A stretch of DNA of 6,579 nucleotides from the NCBI GenBank assembly GCA_002770795.1, contig PCTP01000191.1, positions 1 to 6,579 of the forward strand, given 5' to 3'. Position 1 is the first letter of the stretch. Every line of letters begins with the position of its first letter. The DNA is from Gammaproteobacteria bacterium CG22_combo_CG10-13_8_21_14_all_40_8. GTDB lineage: Bacteria > Pseudomonadota > Gammaproteobacteria > Enterobacterales > GCA-002770795. The notes below the pieces were generated by a model. That model was not told the DNA's origin. It searched no databases and saw only the letters and a program-made list of their open reading frames with translations. Of this stretch, positions 1 to 6,579 are shown one piece after another. The translations under genes were made by a program, and so were the position numbers.

Positions 1-142
1 CTGAGCCTGCACGTTCCTCTGTCAACGCTTAACCCCTGACCTTACGGGCAGCGGCTCATGACTCGAGGTCTCGGCGGTTAGTTAATCCTTACCGAGTAGA
101 GGAATTTCACCTCCAATCTTCTGCCGATTTATCTCGGCGCTC
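1..142 (-). mobile_element. Possible 5' end of a group II intron (partial, runs off left edge)
   Basis: This stretch has no open frame and is visibly more GC-rich than the rest of the window. On the minus strand it would start near 142 with GAGCGCC, followed by a small CCGA/TCGG hairpin (121-138). Next comes GGAGGTGAAATTCCTC (99-114), which folds through GAGG/CCTC, and then a CTCGG/CCGAG stem (70-74 with 92-96). From memory, this order of GxGCGCC start, short hairpin and GGTGAAAnTCC segment is like domain I of bacterial group II introns. The canonical start is GUGYG, so GAGCG would be a variant. The rest of the ribozyme and the reverse transcriptase would lie to the left of the window. Alternatives are another structured RNA or a degenerate insertion-sequence end. 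What is seen is the pairing; the family assignment is inference. Confidence 0.4.
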
Positions 143-151
143 TGTGTATCC

Positions 152-174
152 ATTTGTTTGTTGATTTGTTTGTT
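152..174. repeat. Two-copy direct repeat, 11 bp, period 12
   Basis: ATTTGTTTGTT occurs at 152-162 and again at 164-174, separated by a single G. The copies are perfect. The repeat lies just outside the proposed intron boundary at 142. It is low-complexity sequence and may simply be slippage. Confidence 0.7.
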
Positions 175-378
175 CAAGTTCATTCTCTCGGCGGCCTTCA
201 AAACAAAACTAGACAAATTTTCCCTGAAAAATGCGCTTTGGGATAATCAAAAACGTCCTAAAAAAACCAATGCTAGCCGAGCAGACACCAATGATATGGA
301 AAGCGAATTATTTTAATTTATTTCACCAAATAATCAGTAATCAAACCAAATAAATACAACGCCACCATAATAACCCTT

Positions 379-390
379 TGTTTTAAAACA
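379..390. promoter_or_regulatory. 12-bp perfect palindrome upstream of the ABC operon
   Basis: TGTTTTAAAACA is a perfect palindrome ending 64 bases before the chosen start of the permease gene. Its position would suit an operator in the promoter region. It is AT-rich, however, and such palindromes arise by chance in this base composition. No regulator is identifiable from the window. Confidence 0.2.
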
Positions 391-454
391 TATTACTTAA
401 TTGGCGCTAATTTTGCTTATCATCAAAACATCATCAACAAACTCAGAGCCTTTC

Positions 455-1300
455 ATGGAAAATACTTCTAATTACCACCCCTCCCCATACCGCTTAAATA
501 ATATTTGGATCATCTGTCGTTTTGAGCTTAGCCGCTTATTTTTAACACCAAGAGGATTAGTTGCTATTTTAACTTTTATGGTGATCTGGTACTTCATATT
601 TAAATATCCCATTGACTTTTCTTCCAAACTCCTTGCCATGGATGAGTTTAAGAAAAATGTCTCTCAGATGTTTGGAATTATAGGTTTAAAAAATGTTCTA
701 GGATGGTCTGCCCCTGAATACTCTCTCTACTGGATCATTGCACTTTATTCCTTTCCCATTTTTACTTTATTATTCAGTGCCGATCAAACGTCCTCTGATC
801 GTGACCGAGGCACATTGCGTTTTTTAACCTTAAGAACTAGCCGAGAGAGTTTATTTTTTGGAAGATTTTTAGGTCAGGTTTTTATTCAATTTATTCTTAT
901 TTTAGGTACATTGATGACAACCTTTTTGATGTCTATTTATCGAGACAGCAGCAGCTTTAATAACGCTATCAGTTCTAGCTTCATTATCGCCATCAACTTA
1001 TTGATTATTATTTTACCCTTTACCGCCTTCATGGCTTTGTTATCAGCAAGTCTGCGCTCTAGAATAATGACCATTATGTTAGCCATCATCCTCTGGGGTG
1101 GGAGCACCGCTCTATTATCTTGGTCACCTTTTGATTGGCTCTCCTTTTCATTTCTTAAGGAGTGGATCCCTGGAACTCAACGAATTGACTTAATTCAAAC
1201 AAATGGTTGGGAGACTTTAAATTTTGCCGCATACCCTCTCCTTCAAACCATTATTTTTCTTTTTGCTGGCGTCCACATCATGAGGAGAAATGCATTATGA
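455..1300 (+). CDS. ABC-2 type transporter permease
   Basis: This is the inner-membrane subunit of an ABC exporter, 281 aa from the ATG at 455. About six hydrophobic segments are visible, near residues 34-50, 90-108, 138-160, 174-195, 203-222 and 258-276. After the second lies a cytoplasmic stretch around residues 108-140 (SADQTSSDRDRGTLRFLTLR followed by GRFLGQ). It corresponds to the E-(K/R)-(E/D)-R-G-T-L-x-x-L coupling region typical of ABC-2 permeases of the NosY kind. The frame can be extended upstream to a TTG at 401, but the added residues have no ribosome-binding site in front of them and the family needs no such extension, so ATG 455 is preferred, although its own Shine-Dalgarno is weak. 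The stop overlaps the start of the ATPase gene. The substrate cannot be told from sequence; these systems export small molecules, lipids or copper-related factors, or act in membrane maturation. Confidence 0.87.
   Translation: MENTSNYHPSPYRLNNIWIICRFELSRLFLTPRGLVAILTFMVIWYFIFKYPIDFSSKLLAMDEFKKNVSQMFGIIGLKNVLGWSAPEYSLYWIIALYSFPIFTLLFSADQTSSDRDRGTLRFLTLRTSRESLFFGRFLGQVFIQFILILGTLMTTFLMSIYRDSSSFNNAISSSFIIAINLLIIILPFTAFMALLSASLRSRIMTIMLAIILWGGSTALLSWSPFDWLSFSFLKEWIPGTQRIDLIQTNGWETLNFAAYPLLQTIIFLFAGVHIMRRNAL
1282..1287 (+). promoter_or_regulatory. Shine-Dalgarno deciding the ATPase start
   Basis: GAGGAG lies 9 bases before the ATG at 1297, inside the last codons of the permease gene. It supports that start over the in-frame ATG at 1207, which would add 30 residues that only reflect the permease sequence read in another frame. 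Confidence 0.8.
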
Positions 1301-2211
1301 GTTCAATGATCGATTGCCTACAACTCACTAAGACCTATGGCTCAAACACGGCTTTAAACCGAGTGAATTTTTCCGTCGATAATGGAGATCCCATCGCCTT
1401 AGTGGGCCCAAATGGCTCAGGTAAAACCACCTTATTCAGTCTAATGTGTGGTTATATTCGGCCAACATCTGGGATCATTCAATTATTTGGACATCAACCA
1501 GGATCTCCAGCGCTATTTGGTCGGGTCTCAGCTCTCCCTCAAGATGCCCAACTAGACCCAAGATTTGCCATCGGCCACCAACTAAAATTTTATGCTCAAT
1601 TACAAGGCATGAGTACAAAGCAAGCTCAATTGGATTGCGAAAGAGTGTTGGATTTAGTTGAGTTAAAACACAGTATAAAAGACAAACCCAATACATTGAG
1701 TCATGGCATGAGGAAAAGAATCACCATCGCTCAAGCTCTACTGGGTTCGCCAGAACTGGTGTTACTAGATGAACCCACCGCTGGTCTTGATCCTGTCAAT
1801 GCGCGTAATATCCGGCAGTTGATTGCCCAAAATAATATGAAAACCACTTTCATGATCAGTTCACACAATTTAAATGAACTGGAAAAACTATGTGGTACTG
1901 TTTTACATCTTAATTTAGGCCTCATGGGTAAGACAGAAGCTATTTCCAGTGATCCTCAGCAAGGATTTATCACTTTGCATATGGAATCATCAAGCGCCGA
2001 TCTGAAAGTATTTCTATCAGATATTCCTGGCATCCATAAAGTGTCCCAACTGTCCAGGAATGAATATTTAATCAGTTACGACCCAGCCGAGTCGCCTGAT
2101 TTGGATATCAAAATTTTAAAGATGCTTGATGAGAATCAATTGAATTATCGACAACTGATCAAAGGAAAATCTTTAGAAGAACAATTGTTCTCTTCTGAAA
2201 CACCCAATTAA
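1297..2211 (+). CDS. ABC transporter ATP-binding protein
   Basis: This is the cytoplasmic ATPase that powers the permease encoded just before it, 304 aa. All nucleotide-binding motifs are present: Walker A GPNGSGKTT (37-45), Q-loop glutamine at 82, signature LSHGM (134-138), Walker B LVLLDE (154-159), D-loop GLDP (163-166) and the switch histidine at 190. The signature reads LSHGM rather than LSGGQ, a variation common in CcmA/NosF-type exporters. Residues 205-304 form a C-terminal extension after the ATPase core, also usual in this group. The start ATG overlaps the permease stop as ATGA and has a good ribosome-binding site, so the two genes are very likely translationally coupled. The transported substrate is unknown. 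Confidence 0.93.
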   Translation: MSSMIDCLQLTKTYGSNTALNRVNFSVDNGDPIALVGPNGSGKTTLFSLMCGYIRPTSGIIQLFGHQPGSPALFGRVSALPQDAQLDPRFAIGHQLKFYAQLQGMSTKQAQLDCERVLDLVELKHSIKDKPNTLSHGMRKRITIAQALLGSPELVLLDEPTAGLDPVNARNIRQLIAQNNMKTTFMISSHNLNELEKLCGTVLHLNLGLMGKTEAISSDPQQGFITLHMESSSADLKVFLSDIPGIHKVSQLSRNEYLISYDPAESPDLDIKILKMLDENQLNYRQLIKGKSLEEQLFSSETPN

Positions 2212-2576
2212 ATTTTCTCTAATTTAAGATATCTCCTGCCCTAATCGACAAACGAGGGTTATCGATTAGGGAAATTCCATTCCAGAGCAGTTTTTCGTTC
2301 ATATTCACCCTAAAACCCCTTAGAACACTTGCTCTTAGAGTCGTTGATTGATAGAGTATCACCGTAGCTGTTAGCCTGAGATCCCATTGAAGATTTGAGT
2401 GTCAATCTTTACTTTTTACACGATTGGAAATCCTTTCAATTCTTGAATTATTAACTATCTCAATAGGGTGTTTTATTCATTCATCCTAATTTAGGGTTTT
2501 AAGCTTAATTTTTGACTCAACTGAGTATTCGAAGCTCAATAATTATTAGCATTTTCCAATACGGATCAAAATCACC
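2212..2576. other. Non-coding gap between the ABC operon and mreB
   Basis: There are 365 bases without a supportable gene, tRNA or recognisable RNA. A perfect stem-loop lies near the left end. The rest is AT-rich and must hold the mreB promoter or promoters and a long leader, since mreB is first in its cluster. A TTGACT at 2512-2517 could be a -35 box, but no good -10 lies at the right distance. The mreB start has only a weak ribosome-binding site (GGAT near 2563). Confidence 0.7.
2239..2271. repeat. Perfect 10-bp inverted repeat after the ABC operon (possible transcript-end hairpin)
   Basis: CCCTAATCGA (2239-2248) pairs perfectly with TCGATTAGGG (2262-2271) across a 13-base loop. It begins 28 bases after the stop of the ATPase gene, where an operon end is expected. 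There is no run of T after the right arm on the plus strand, nor after the left arm on the minus strand, so it is not a standard intrinsic terminator. It may stabilise the 3' end of the mRNA or be a protein-binding site. Confidence 0.6.
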
Positions 2577-3620
2577 ATGCTTTTTAAAAAATTACGCGGA
2601 TTTTTCTCTACAGATATATCTATCGATTTAGGCACAGCCAACACCCTTATATACGTACCAGGCAAAGGCATTGTTCTCAATGAACCCTCTGTAGTCGCCA
2701 TTCGAATCAACCAAGCAGGACAAAAATCCATTGCTGCCGTTGGTTTAGAAGCCAAAAGAATGCTGGGTAGAACCCCCGGCAATATTATCGCTACTCGTCC
2801 TTTAAAAGATGGCGTGATTGCAGACTTTTTAACCACTGAAAAAATGCTACAAAGTTTTATTTTAAAAGTTCATGATAATTCTTGGTTTAGACCAAGCCCA
2901 AGAGTTTTAATTTGTGTTCCCTGCGGTTCCACTCAAGTTGAAAGAAGAGCCATTCGTGAATCTGCTTTCAGTGCAGGCGCACGAGATGTTTATTTAATCG
3001 AAGAACCTATGTCAGCAGCTGTCGGTGCTGGATTACCCGTAGGTGAAGCGAGAGGCTCCATGGTGGTGGATATTGGAGGAGGCACCACTGAGGTAGCAAT
3101 TATTTCATTGAATGGTGTGGTCTATTCCGAGTCTGTGCGTATAGGCGGAGATCACTTTGATGATGCCATTATTGATTATGTACGCCGCCATTATGGCACC
3201 GTTATCGGTGAAGCGACTGCAGAGAGAATTAAACACGAAATTGGTACGGCATTTCCCGGTGATCAAGTTTTAGAAATTGATGTCCGTGGACGCAATCTTG
3301 CGGAAGGTATTCCCAGAAGATTTACCATCAACAGCAATGAAATTCTTGAAGCACTTCAAGAGCCTCTATCGGGTATTATTCGTGCGGTAAAAACAGCTTT
3401 AGAACAATCACCACCAGAATTGGCTGCAGATATATCAGAATCTGGGATGGTGCTAACAGGTGGTGGTGCATTGTTGCGTGATTTAGATAAGCTCTTTATG
3501 GAAGAAACTGGACTACCTGTCATCATTGCCGATGATCCTCTCACCTGTGTGGCAAGGGGTGGCGGTATTGCCCTTGAAGAAATGGATAAACATGGTGGCG
3601 ACTTGTTTTCTCGAGATTAG
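2577..3620 (+). CDS. mreB: Rod shape-determining protein MreB (bacterial actin)
   Basis: MreB is an actin-fold ATPase that polymerises on the inner face of the membrane and guides the peptidoglycan elongation complex. At 347 aa it has the same length as E. coli MreB. The actin nucleotide-binding motifs are intact: phosphate 1 DLGTANT (17-23), phosphate 2 DIGGGTTE (165-172) and the adenosine motif SGMVLTGGGALL (289-300). The N-terminus MLFKKLRGFF is hydrophobic and basic, as expected of the membrane-binding amphipathic helix of Gram-negative MreB. The ATG at 2577 is the only reasonable start, although its ribosome-binding site is weak. mreC and mreD follow on the same strand, so a shared transcript is likely. 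Paralogues such as Mbl are not expected with this gene order. Confidence 0.98.
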   Translation: MLFKKLRGFFSTDISIDLGTANTLIYVPGKGIVLNEPSVVAIRINQAGQKSIAAVGLEAKRMLGRTPGNIIATRPLKDGVIADFLTTEKMLQSFILKVHDNSWFRPSPRVLICVPCGSTQVERRAIRESAFSAGARDVYLIEEPMSAAVGAGLPVGEARGSMVVDIGGGTTEVAIISLNGVVYSESVRIGGDHFDDAIIDYVRRHYGTVIGEATAERIKHEIGTAFPGDQVLEIDVRGRNLAEGIPRRFTINSNEILEALQEPLSGIIRAVKTALEQSPPELAADISESGMVLTGGGALLRDLDKLFMEETGLPVIIADDPLTCVARGGGIALEEMDKHGGDLFSRD

Positions 3621-3643
3621 CCAAAACTCGAGATTAACCAGAA
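3610..3643. repeat. Imperfect 17-bp tandem duplication over the mreB stop codon
   Basis: The segment 3610-3626, beginning CTCGAGATTAGCCA, is repeated at 3627-3643, beginning CTCGAGATTAACCA, with 15 of 17 bases identical. The first copy contains the last codons and the TAG stop of mreB; in the second copy the TAG has become TAA. This looks like an old local duplication at the gene end with no coding effect. Confidence 0.75.
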
Positions 3644-3689
3644 ATAGCTGAATAATTTCCATATACAAAGCATTTAAATCGATGATCTA

Positions 3690-3695
3690 GGGAGG
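3690..3695 (+). promoter_or_regulatory. Strong Shine-Dalgarno deciding the mreC start
   Basis: GGGAGG is the strongest ribosome-binding sequence in the mre cluster. It ends 5 bases before an in-frame ATC at 3701 and 74 bases before the first in-frame GTG at 3770. It therefore points to initiation at or very near 3701. Confidence 0.75.
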
Positions 3696-3700
3696 TTGTT

Positions 3701-4567
3701 ATCAGACAATTATTTGGAGCCAGTCCCTCTCAACATCTGAGAATAGCCCTTATCGCTGCTTTATCATTCGTGCTCATGGCCTTTGATTATCGCCAAGAGC
3801 ACACAAACTCGCTCCGAAAAGGGTTATCCACCTTTATAGCTCCCTTGCAATTTTTAGTGAATTTGCCTGTTTTAGCCTTGGATTGGTCAGGAAATCACCT
3901 TAAATCTCATAGCGAATTAATCTCTGAAAATAACCAGTTAAGAGATGAAAACCTCATTTTAAAAGCCAAAGCGCAAAAACTGATAGAACTCGAAGCTCAA
4001 AATGCACGCTTAAAAGCGATGCTTGGCTCTCTTAAAAACCGCCGTGAACAACGCCAAATTGCCGATATTATTTCGGTAAGAGCCAGTGAGTTTCATCATG
4101 AAGTCATCATAAACAAAGGCACCTCAGATCAAGTATTTGTGGGGCAATCCGTGATTGATGCCGATGGTATCATGGGACAAGTGAGTGAGGTCACACCCTT
4201 TACCGCTAGAATCATCCTGATTACAGATGAACGTCATGCCATTCCCGTGAGAATCCTACGAAATGGTGTGAGAGCCATTGCTTCAGGTACAGGCTCCCTC
4301 ACCAAATTAGTACTTAATCAAGTTCCCCACAGTGTGGATATTCAGATCAATGACATTCTCGTCTCATCGGGTTTAGGCCAAAGATTTCCTGCGGGTCTTA
4401 ATGTGGCTAAAGTCAGTCTGGCTCGACATCGGCAAGGAGATGAATATGCCTATATAGAAGCCATTCCAATGGCTAGACTTGAGCGTTCAGGTCAAGTGAT
4501 TTTACTCTGGCCAAATCAACCTCAATTGGACAACTCATCCACAAATACAGAGAAGAGTCATGGTTAA
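3701..4567 (+). CDS. mreC: Rod shape-determining protein MreC, probable ATC start
   Basis: MreC is a bitopic inner-membrane protein whose periplasmic part binds the elongation penicillin-binding proteins and connects them with MreB and MreD. From 3701 it is 288 aa. A short basic N-terminus containing RQLFGASPSQHLR is followed by one membrane helix (about 14-28), a coiled coil (about 66-113, with NNQLRDENLILK) and the beta-rich MreC domain. That domain carries the conserved ILITDERHAIPV, RNGVRAIASGTG and SSGLGQRFPAG. The first conventional start, GTG at 3770, would delete the N-terminus and most of the membrane helix. Between the upstream in-frame TGA (3683-3685) and 3770 there is no ATG, GTG or TTG, only a CTG at 3737. 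The Shine-Dalgarno GGGAGG fits ATC 3701. The gene overlaps mreD by 8 bases. The identity is firm; the exact start is inferred. Confidence 0.93.
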   Translation: MRQLFGASPSQHLRIALIAALSFVLMAFDYRQEHTNSLRKGLSTFIAPLQFLVNLPVLALDWSGNHLKSHSELISENNQLRDENLILKAKAQKLIELEAQNARLKAMLGSLKNRREQRQIADIISVRASEFHHEVIINKGTSDQVFVGQSVIDADGIMGQVSEVTPFTARIILITDERHAIPVRILRNGVRAIASGTGSLTKLVLNQVPHSVDIQINDILVSSGLGQRFPAGLNVAKVSLARHRQGDEYAYIEAIPMARLERSGQVILLWPNQPQLDNSSTNTEKSHG

Positions 4568-5036
4568 TCATCAACCCAGCTATGGCATTATCTTTATTTC
4601 TTTTCTGTCGGCGTTAATCCTGACTATCATCCCACTTTCTACTGCCAATCAAATCTACAATCCACAGTGGCTTATTCTAATATCTGCCTATTGGAGCATC
4701 CACCATCCAGAAAGGGTGGGTATTGTCACTTGCTGGTTTTGGGGATTATTGCTAGATGTCACCCTAGGTAGCCATATGGGCATTCATGCATTATCCGTTG
4801 CATTAGTTTGTTATATGTGTATTATTTTACATCAACGACTCAGAATGTTTCCCATATGGCAGCAAAGCTTATTTATATGGTTACTTTGTGCTCTGGATAA
4901 GCTTGTCGTTCTCCAGTTATCCTCAATTTTTTCCCCCATAGAAGTACAGTTAAATTATTGGATATCCGCATTTATCACCGCCATGGTTTGGCCCATCTGT
5001 GTCATTTTTATTCGACGTATTCCCTATTCCCATTAA
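4560..5036 (+). CDS. mreD: Rod shape-determining protein MreD
   Basis: MreD is a small polytopic inner-membrane protein of the elongation complex that partners MreC. It has 158 aa, the usual size. About five hydrophobic segments are seen, near residues 9-28, 36-46, 54-69, 76-92 and 102-120, with another at 133-151. Family-like residues include NPQWLILISAYW (34-45) and the stretch GLLLDVTLGSHMGIHALS (62-79), which contains the conserved D-V-x-x-G-x-x-x-G-x-H-A-L pattern. The ATG overlaps the end of mreC by 8 bases with GAGAAG (4550-4555) in front of it, which suggests translational coupling. The short charged C-terminus ends in RRIPYSH. Confidence 0.95.
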   Translation: MVNHQPSYGIIFISFLSALILTIIPLSTANQIYNPQWLILISAYWSIHHPERVGIVTCWFWGLLLDVTLGSHMGIHALSVALVCYMCIILHQRLRMFPIWQQSLFIWLLCALDKLVVLQLSSIFSPIEVQLNYWISAFITAMVWPICVIFIRRIPYSH

Positions 5037-5106
5037 AAAGTTACCTGTGCAAAATCACAATTATTCTATAAACTTAGACTTATGAATAACTTTTAGCGGT
5101 TTACGA

Positions 5107-6579
5107 ATGGAAAACTCTGTACCTAACGAAGAACTACTGATCAATATTACGCCCCAAGAAACTCGAGTGGCAGTGGTTGAAAATGGTGTACTACAAGAAC
5201 TCTATTTAGAAAGAAAAACTAAACGAGGTCTTGTAGGCAACATTTATCATGGTAAGGTTTCGAGAGTATTACCCAGCATGCAAGCCGCTTTTGTGGATAT
5301 AGGCTTGGATAAAGCAGCTTTTTTGCATGTGTCAGATCTACTTTTAACAGAGGAGGAGAAAGCACTACCCGCCGCAAGATATTCAGATTTCCCCGATATC
5401 ACCAAACTAATCCATCAAAACCAACAGTTGGTGGTGCAAGTGATGAAGGACCCAATAGGCAACAAGGGCGCAAGACTGACCGCTCAAATCACTCTACCCT
5501 CCCGCTATTTGGTTTTATTACCAGAAACTCAACATATAGGTGTCTCACAACGCATCGAAGATGTTGCTGAGAGAGAGCGCTTAAAATCACTAGTCACACC
5601 AATTTCTCAAAAAATGGGTGTTGGATTTATATTGCGAACCGCAGCAGAAAACGTCCGGGAAAAATCCCTCACAACAGATGCTGAATATCTTGAAAGATTG
5701 TGGAATAAAGTCAATGAACGCAGAGGTTACGCAAAACCAGGAGATTTGTTATATGAAGAGTTAGATCTAGCGACCAGAGCAATCCGTGATTTAGTACACC
5801 CGGGTGTGAATAAAATTCTCATTGACTCAAAAGAAAACCACCATCGTGTGAAAAAATTTGTGGGCAATTTAGTTCCTGGGATCAGCAGTAAATTAGAATA
5901 TTACTCGGGAGAACGTCCTTTATTTGACCTCTATAATATTGATGAAGAGATCCAAAAAGCCCTTGAGAGGACAGTACAATTAAAATCTGGCGGTCATATC
6001 GTTATTGATCAAACAGAGGCAATGACAACCATCGATGTGAATACAGGTGGCTTTGTCGGCAACAATAACCAAGAAGAAACGATATTCAAAACAAACCTTG
6101 AAGCCGCAGTGACTCTTGCAAGACAATTAAGATTGAGGAATTTGGGCGGTATTATCATTATTGACTTCATTGATATGCATGATGAAGAGCATAAAAGGCA
6201 AGTGCTGCGAATTTTGGAAAAAGCCATCAATAAAGATCACACTAAATACAACATCTCCAATGTTTCAGGTTTGGGTTTGGTACAGATGTCGAGACACAGA
6301 ACCCGAGAAAGCCTGGAACATATTTTGTGTGAACCCTGTCCCATGTGTCAGAACAGAGGCTCTGTCAAGACAACGGAAACGATTTGTTATGAAATACTGA
6401 GAGAAATTCTTAGAGCTGCACGCGCTTATGAAGCACAGCAAATTATGGTCATAGCCTCTCAAAATGTGGTCGAAAGACTACTGGATGAAGAAGCTGATAG
6501 TGTGGCAGAATTAGAGGAATTTATAAAAAAAACCATCAGTTTTCAAGTTGAAATCCTTTATTTTCAGGAACAATATGAT
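5107..6579 (+). CDS. rng: Ribonuclease G (partial at the C-terminus)
   Basis: This is an endoribonuclease of the RNase E/G family that matures the 5' end of 16S rRNA and cuts some mRNAs. The frame is open from the ATG at 5107 to the window edge, 491 codons, with no stop yet. E. coli RNase G is about 489 aa, so only a few residues are missing. An S1 RNA-binding domain covers about 39-128 (GNIYHGKVSRVLPSMQAAFV). The catalytic metal-binding aspartates are expected at D310 (TIDVNTGGFVG) and D353 (GGIIIIDFIDM). The zinc-link motif CPMC is at 411-414, followed by QNRG where GRG is more usual. The lack of the long C-terminal scaffold region and the closeness to E. coli RNase G favour RNase G over RNase E. 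The ribosome-binding site is weak (AGCGG near 5095). It lies 70 bases after mreD with no terminator between, so it may be co-transcribed with mreBCD. Confidence 0.96.
   Translation, partial: MENSVPNEELLINITPQETRVAVVENGVLQELYLERKTKRGLVGNIYHGKVSRVLPSMQAAFVDIGLDKAAFLHVSDLLLTEEEKALPAARYSDFPDITKLIHQNQQLVVQVMKDPIGNKGARLTAQITLPSRYLVLLPETQHIGVSQRIEDVAERERLKSLVTPISQKMGVGFILRTAAENVREKSLTTDAEYLERLWNKVNERRGYAKPGDLLYEELDLATRAIRDLVHPGVNKILIDSKENHHRVKKFVGNLVPGISSKLEYYSGERPLFDLYNIDEEIQKALERTVQLKSGGHIVIDQTEAMTTIDVNTGGFVGNNNQEETIFKTNLEAAVTLARQLRLRNLGGIIIIDFIDMHDEEHKRQVLRILEKAINKDHTKYNISNVSGLGLVQMSRHRTRESLEHILCEPCPMCQNRGSVKTTETICYEILREILRAARAYEAQQIMVIASQNVVERLLDEEADSVAELEEFIKKTISFQVEILYFQEQYD

Larger units (their letters stand above)
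143..454. other. Non-coding gap before the ABC exporter operon
   Basis: I see no supportable gene on either strand here. The left part holds a third copy of the CTCGGCG motif (187-193) and a TTTG-rich direct repeat. The right part is strongly AT-rich and should carry the promoter of the ABC operon, but no convincing -35/-10 pair can be pointed out. A TTG-initiated extension of the permease frame begins at 401, but it lacks a Shine-Dalgarno sequence and is not preferred. Confidence 0.6.

Noticed and set aside
401..454. TTG start at 401 for the permease
   Set aside because: No ribosome-binding site is visible and the 18 added residues are not needed by the family. ATG 455 is a simpler start.
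1207..1296. Longer N-terminus for the ABC ATPase starting at ATG 1207
   Set aside because: The added 30 residues overlap the permease gene in another frame and do not look like an ABC N-terminus. ATG 1297 has a good Shine-Dalgarno and an ATGA overlap.
2512..2545. Possible sigma-70 promoter for mreB (TTGACT at 2512 and AATAAT at 2538)
   Set aside because: The spacer would be 20 bases, too long, and the hexamers at the proper distance (for example CTCAAT at 2535) do not resemble a -10 box.
5046..5059. CRP-like half-sites TGTG and TCACA upstream of rng
   Set aside because: The arms are two bases too close for the CRP consensus of TGTGA, six bases, TCACA, and the left arm lacks its final A.
5041..5072. 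Possible promoter for rng with -10 TATAAA at 5067-5072
   Set aside because: No acceptable -35 hexamer lies 16-18 bases upstream (CCTGTG at 5044). AT-rich sequence gives such -10 boxes by chance.
6161..6400. Small open frames on both strands within rng
   Set aside because: They lie wholly inside the RNase G coding frame, which has unmistakable family motifs there, and their products resemble no known protein.

Overview
The window is AT-rich chromosomal DNA from a bacterium that is most likely a gammaproteobacterium. The mreB-mreC-mreD-rng order and the RNase G sequence, which resembles the E. coli protein closely through its catalytic core, are the main reasons. I cannot name the genus.

Layout: Positions 1-142 form a more GC-rich stretch with several paired segments. 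Read on the minus strand it resembles the 5' end of a bacterial group II intron running off the left edge, but this is a pattern-based call of moderate to low confidence. Positions 143-454 hold no gene I can support, only a short TTTG-rich direct repeat and a 12-bp palindrome. Positions 455-2211 encode a two-gene ABC exporter: an ABC-2 type membrane permease, then its ATPase, joined by an ATGA overlap. Positions 2212-2576 are non-coding, with a perfect 10-bp stem-loop just after the ATPase gene. Positions 2577-5036 hold mreB, mreC and mreD, the rod-shape determinants. Positions 5107-6579 hold rng (RNase G), open to the right edge and lacking only its last few codons and stop.

Function: MreB is a bacterial actin that forms membrane-associated filaments. 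MreC and MreD link those filaments to the peptidoglycan elongation machinery in the inner membrane and periplasm. RNase G processes the 5' end of 16S rRNA and degrades some mRNAs. It is a frequent genomic neighbour of mreBCD without sharing its job. In E. coli maf (yhdE) lies between mreD and rng; here it is absent, leaving a gap of only 70 bases.

The most notable point is the start of mreC. The family-typical N-terminus is encoded in frame, but the only codon suitably placed after a strong Shine-Dalgarno sequence is ATC (3701), not ATG, GTG or TTG. I found no convincing new defence, toxin or mobile system; apart from the possible intron fragment this is ordinary core genome.
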